Assembly: GCA_019417795.1 (NCBI GenBank)
Contig: DXUR01000094.1
Coordinates: 1-8,565, forward strand
Direction: 5' to 3'
DNA from: Clostridiales bacterium
Lineage (GTDB): Bacteria > Bacillota_A > Clostridia > Oscillospirales > Oscillospiraceae
Length of the DNA: 8,565 nt
The position numbers were made by a program, and so were the translations under genes. How positions within the stretch are numbered: the first letter of the stretch is position 1; every line of letters begins with the position of its first letter. Of this stretch, positions 7,201 to 8,565 are shown piece by piece. The notes under the pieces were generated by a model, which was given only the letters and a program-made list of their open reading frames with translations, had not been told where the DNA came from and searched no databases.

Positions 7201-8189
7201 AGTGCCGCCCGCTTCTCAATCAGGGCCAGTACCACTTGCCGGAGCCGCCGCAGCTTGCCGACTTCGACCAGAGCTTGCAGGACTACAAAAAACAGATCGA
7301 GGCAGAGCTGGAACAGGAGGCCGCCACTGCCGGGCTGACGGTGGAGGAATATGTTGCCTCTGACTATGAGGCCCCGGCGCAGCCCAACTTTTCCATCTAC
7401 CAAGTGCCGCCCGGCCCGGAGGGGCGCGACTTCCGCTATCGTTCCTATGAGGAATTGCAGGCGGATGGGCTTTCGGTGGACAGGAAGAATTACCAGCTTA
7501 TCTACTCCGCGCCGCTGGACAAGGACATCACACTGGACGAGATTTACCGCCGCTTCAACATGGAACATCCCGCCGATTACAAGGGACATTCCCTCTCGAT
7601 GGGGGATATTGTGGTGTTCCGGCAGGATGGAAAACAGACCGCCTACTATGTGGACGAGGGGGCCGACTACCGGCAGGTGCCGGAGTTTTTCGCCCAGCCG
7701 GAAAAGCAGCTCACGCCGGACGAGTGCATGACCGGCGAACAAATCCAGACGCCGAGAGGCCGTTTCTATCTGACCGACAGGAGCCGGGAACAGATGGAGG
7801 CCGCCGGGTATGGATTCCACCACCAGTCGGAGGACGGCAGGTATCTTATTATGGCAAACGGCACAAGAGCCTTTGCCATCCCCGCCCAGCCAGAAAGCCA
7901 TATCAAGACGGCGGAAATGTCCACCGAGCAGAACTACAACATGATCGACGGCATGATGAACAACGCCCCGTCTATGGAGGAACTGGAAGCAAGGGCAAAA
8001 GCCGGGGAACAGATTTCCCTTTTGGATGTGGCCGAGGCAACCAAGGCGGAGGCCAAAAAGCCCAAGCAGACCCAAAAGACAACGCAGAAACAAAAGAAGC
8101 CGTCCATCCGGGCGCAGCTTGCCGCCGCCAAGGAGGAGCAGAAAAAGAAGCCCCCGGCGCGGGAAAAATCAAAAGAAATGGAGGTATGA
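4251..8189 (+). CDS. Large multidomain antirestriction protein: ArdA-like + ArdC (ssDNA-binding and zinc peptidase) + LPD25 + YodL + DUF4316-like
   Basis: This 1312-residue protein strings several mobile-element modules together. Residues about 3-182 resemble ArdA, the DNA-mimic inhibitor of type I restriction: YEQGKEGLWFSLP, an acidic middle, then DFYVHLPDVTSTGQLGDYY and GVFTDYGYLV. Residues 241-375 match the ArdC N-terminal ssDNA-binding domain (FHSYSFNNTLLIAMQ, GYNKWRDDFHRNVKKGEKA). A zinc peptidase-like domain (about 380-535) carries HEIAH (His440, Glu441, His444) and a likely third ligand in QAES (Glu473). A Gln/Pro-rich linker covers about 534-560. Residues about 565-815 are unrecognised and include YLYIQTSETGYDYTLYGPDY. 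LPD25 lies at about 818-905 (YDKTKFRIDF, GRQDFGDGDGSLI) and YodL at 1046-1147 (RDFRYRSYEELQADGLSVD, FNMEHPADYKGHSLSMGD). A DUF4316-like segment spans about 1217-1263, before a Lys-rich tail. It has no signal peptide or membrane helix. It probably acts in the recipient cytoplasm to shield transferred DNA; this is inference. ArdC and YodL calls are firm, ArdA good, DUF4316 tentative. Confidence 0.88.
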   Translation: MSEVFSVLLHNRQRYEQGKEGLWFSLPTTTEKLQAALREIGISTDNPQDFFLYGYRSPQKRPIKLPRDMVLSAGMDELNFLAARLEKLDAAELTELNAALTSPQSDFHNIGQIIDYPENVDFYVHLPDVTSTGQLGDYYLNRSGMVDMPEEWKAGILLPRFGLHIANTEHGVFTDYGYLVKSGDEWQRVHEGQPVPEQYRVMAYPAPEILREESKVQPEAAAPTKAPQPVTPILLNGQNSAERMKEITDRLETGIQELFESERYKAYLTTMSKFHSYSFNNTLLIAMQGGQLVAGYNKWRDDFHRNVKKGEKAIKILAPAPFKAKKEVQKLDAQGRPVMGKDGKPVTEVQEIQVPAFKIVSVFDVSQTEGEPLPSIGVEELTGSVERYGEFFKALEQTSPVPIGFEDIPGGSHGYYHLTEKRIAIQEGMSELQTLKTAIHEIAHSKLHAIDPEAPAIEQADRPDSRTREVQAESVAYAVCQHYGLDTSDYSFGYVAGWSSGKDLKELKASLETIRATAHELITAIDGHLAQLQKQRQAQQEQPQAAPLEQAAEQPAPDSVFSKLPPEQQQEMTDSVKAMLQTLIEADLKSTGEVSQGTKEAAQAQGFTIAGDGTLEQAEAPQEAVYRLESGEYLYIQTSETGYDYTLYGPDYKELDGGQLDNPDLTLAEAGKEILAIHELPVGIMEPLTGDRLDGFLEVAEQVNAIPQPQAWNGIDGLLNGKPFMPKASPADRAAALIELAEKNAPRLGSEERQLIVAYAETVDDNDKVIGLINRLCEQGYELQKGQMDSFVKSEIESEIAVANAKRQIAQNPAAEPVVTILWSESPHLKDGQQMPLHEAEAVFKELDSARRHEREQPGYTGHWYDKTKFRIDFTMQGQPDSYEGRQDFGDGDGSLIQHIQGYHEYYAQDESWKNHVLHHEGPEAWEADKAQRDMLLHEFVPYMELHCNLATMEQEARRPLRSGETLTPEQTAYFNAVLDYVKECRPLLNQGQYHLPEPPQLADFDQSLQDYKKQIEAELEQEAATAGLTVEEYVASDYEAPAQPNFSIYQVPPGPEGRDFRYRSYEELQADGLSVDRKNYQLIYSAPLDKDITLDEIYRRFNMEHPADYKGHSLSMGDIVVFRQDGKQTAYYVDEGADYRQVPEFFAQPEKQLTPDECMTGEQIQTPRGRFYLTDRSREQMEAAGYGFHHQSEDGRYLIMANGTRAFAIPAQPESHIKTAEMSTEQNYNMIDGMMNNAPSMEELEARAKAGEQISLLDVAEATKAEAKKPKQTQKTTQKQKKPSIRAQLAAAKEEQKKKPPAREKSKEMEV
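8180..8184 (+). promoter_or_regulatory. Ribosome binding site of the TTRAP gene
   Basis: GGAGG lies in the last codons of the large antirestriction gene, 8 nt before the ATG at 8193. The two genes are only 3 nt apart, so the small gene is very probably co-transcribed and perhaps translationally coupled. Confidence 0.7.
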
Positions 8190-8192
8190 GGA

Positions 8193-8393
8193 ATGTATTT
8201 CACCGTGGAAGAAGAAAACCTGATCTGTCTGTACCACAACGCCGACCGCCGCAGGACGGCGGCAAATCTCCGGGCAGCTTTGCCGGACATGGACAAGGAA
8301 ATGGCAGCGCTGGCCTGCCAGACCGCCGATAAGTTGGACACCATGAGTGACGCCGACTTTGCGGCGCAGCGGTTCCACTTCACAGACGAATAA
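8193..8393 (+). CDS. TTRAP-family small protein (putative transposon-transfer assisting protein)
   Basis: A 66-residue protein opening with MYFTVEEENLICLYH and ending with DTMSDADFAAQRFHFTDE. This pattern (FTVEEENLI... at the start, a helical middle with LRAALPDMDKEM, and an M-x-D-x-x-F-A end) matches my memory of the TTRAP family. That family is found in Tn1549-like conjugative elements beside the YodL/antirestriction and helicase-methylase genes. The family name implies help in transfer, but no mechanism is established. It is acidic, has no signal peptide or membrane helix, and is probably a helical cytoplasmic partner protein. It follows the large antirestriction gene after 3 nt and ends 7 nt before a strong terminator, so it closes this transcription unit. 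Confidence 0.82.
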   Translation: MYFTVEEENLICLYHNADRRRTAANLRAALPDMDKEMAALACQTADKLDTMSDADFAAQRFHFTDE

Positions 8394-8399
8394 GCAAAA

Positions 8400-8447
8400 C
8401 GCCGGGCGCGGAGGTGTCAAAGCCTCTGCGTCCGGCGCTTCTTTTTT
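8400..8447 (+). terminator. Strong intrinsic terminator after the TTRAP gene
   Basis: A 16-pair stem forms between 8400-8415 and 8422-8437, with three G-T wobbles and no mismatch, around the loop GTCAAA. The GC-rich stem (CGCCGGGCGC... against ...GCGTCCGGCG) is followed by CTTC and six Ts at 8442-8447. This is a textbook Rho-independent terminator and marks the end of the operon coming from the left. Confidence 0.92.
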
Positions 8448-8565
8448 GTCCATTTTTCCGCATTTAGAACCCCGTTTTGAGGGGAACAGGATAACTTTAT
8501 CCACCTGCCTGCCGACCATGCGGAAAAACCCTTGATTTCCGTGGACTTTTACCGCCCTAAATGCG
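8448..8565. other. Non-coding segment with nested and competing inverted repeats (continues past the window)
   Basis: I see no gene in these last 118 nt. An 11-nt arm TTTTTCCGCAT (8453-8463) is exactly complementary to ATGCGGAAAAA (8518-8528). Just outside it, GTCCA (8448-8452) can pair with TGGAC (8542-8546) if 13 nt bulge out. The enclosed loop holds two small hairpins: CCCC/GGGG at 8470-8473 and 8481-8484, and GGATA/TATCC at 8489-8493 and 8498-8502. In addition CGCATTTAG (8459-8467) is the exact inverse of CTAAATGCG (8557-8565). This last pair shares CGCAT with the 11-nt arm, so the two folds exclude each other. It could be the structured leader of the next gene, a protein-binding site or a replication/transfer origin. 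The sequence does not decide. Confidence 0.6.

Noticed and set aside
6288..8093. 601-codon open frame on the minus strand opposite the antirestriction gene
   Set aside because: It mirrors a GC-rich coding strand with clear domain motifs, has no recognisable domain of its own and reads as low-complexity hydrophobic/Arg/Gly sequence. Long antisense frames are expected here.
8347..8535. 62-codon + strand frame running through the TTRAP end and the terminator
   Set aside because: It starts inside the TTRAP gene in another frame and crosses the terminator stem; it has no ribosome binding site of note and no recognisable motif.
8448..8565. Calling the final segment an oriT
   Set aside because: Inverted repeats alone do not define an oriT. 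No relaxase gene is visible nearby and I see no nic-site motif that I can name. It is recorded as a structured non-coding segment.
1..8565. tRNA or rRNA genes, CRISPR arrays, insertion sequences, element ends
   Set aside because: I saw no regularly spaced repeats, no tRNA-like cloverleaf with CCA arm, no transposase or integrase motif and no direct-repeat attachment sites in the window.

Overview
This window looks like a piece of an integrative and conjugative element (ICE) of the Tn1549/CTn type found in gut Clostridia (Bacillota). The call rests on gene content and order: a CD1108-type NlpC/P60 protein, DUF4315, DUF4366 (CD1107-type), DNA topoisomerase III, a very large antirestriction/YodL protein, and a small TTRAP-type protein, all on the + strand. 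The DNA is GC-rich with strong AGGAGG-type ribosome binding sites. That would suit a high-GC Oscillospiraceae or Lachnospiraceae host, but the species cannot be read from the sequence. No integrase, relaxase, VirB4/VirD4 gene or element end is inside the window, so the element name is inferred.

Layout. (1) Positions 1-1008: the 3' part of a cell-wall hydrolase gene whose start lies upstream of the window. (2) 1032-4124: a tight three-gene unit, DUF4315 - DUF4366 - topB. DUF4315 and DUF4366 overlap by 14 nt. DUF4366 and topB overlap by 4 nt (ATGA), which suggests translational coupling. (3) 4125-4250: a 126-nt spacer with three consecutive hairpins, one of which looks like an intrinsic terminator. 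(4) 4251-8189: one 1312-residue gene joining an ArdA-like domain, an ArdC-type ssDNA-binding domain with a zinc peptidase motif, and LPD25, YodL and DUF4316-like modules. (5) 8193-8393: a 66-residue TTRAP-family protein. (6) 8400-8447: a strong intrinsic terminator. (7) 8448-8565: non-coding DNA with nested and competing inverted repeats, cut off by the window end.

How the parts may work together (inference from the families): the NlpC/P60 enzyme would open peptidoglycan for the conjugation channel, and the signal-peptide-bearing DUF4366 protein would sit in the membrane near it. Topoisomerase III would handle single-stranded or replicating transfer DNA, and the ArdA/ArdC protein would protect the incoming DNA from host restriction. 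The less expected parts are the fusion of two unrelated antirestriction folds in one polypeptide and the structured non-coding segments at 4139-4221 and 8448-8565.
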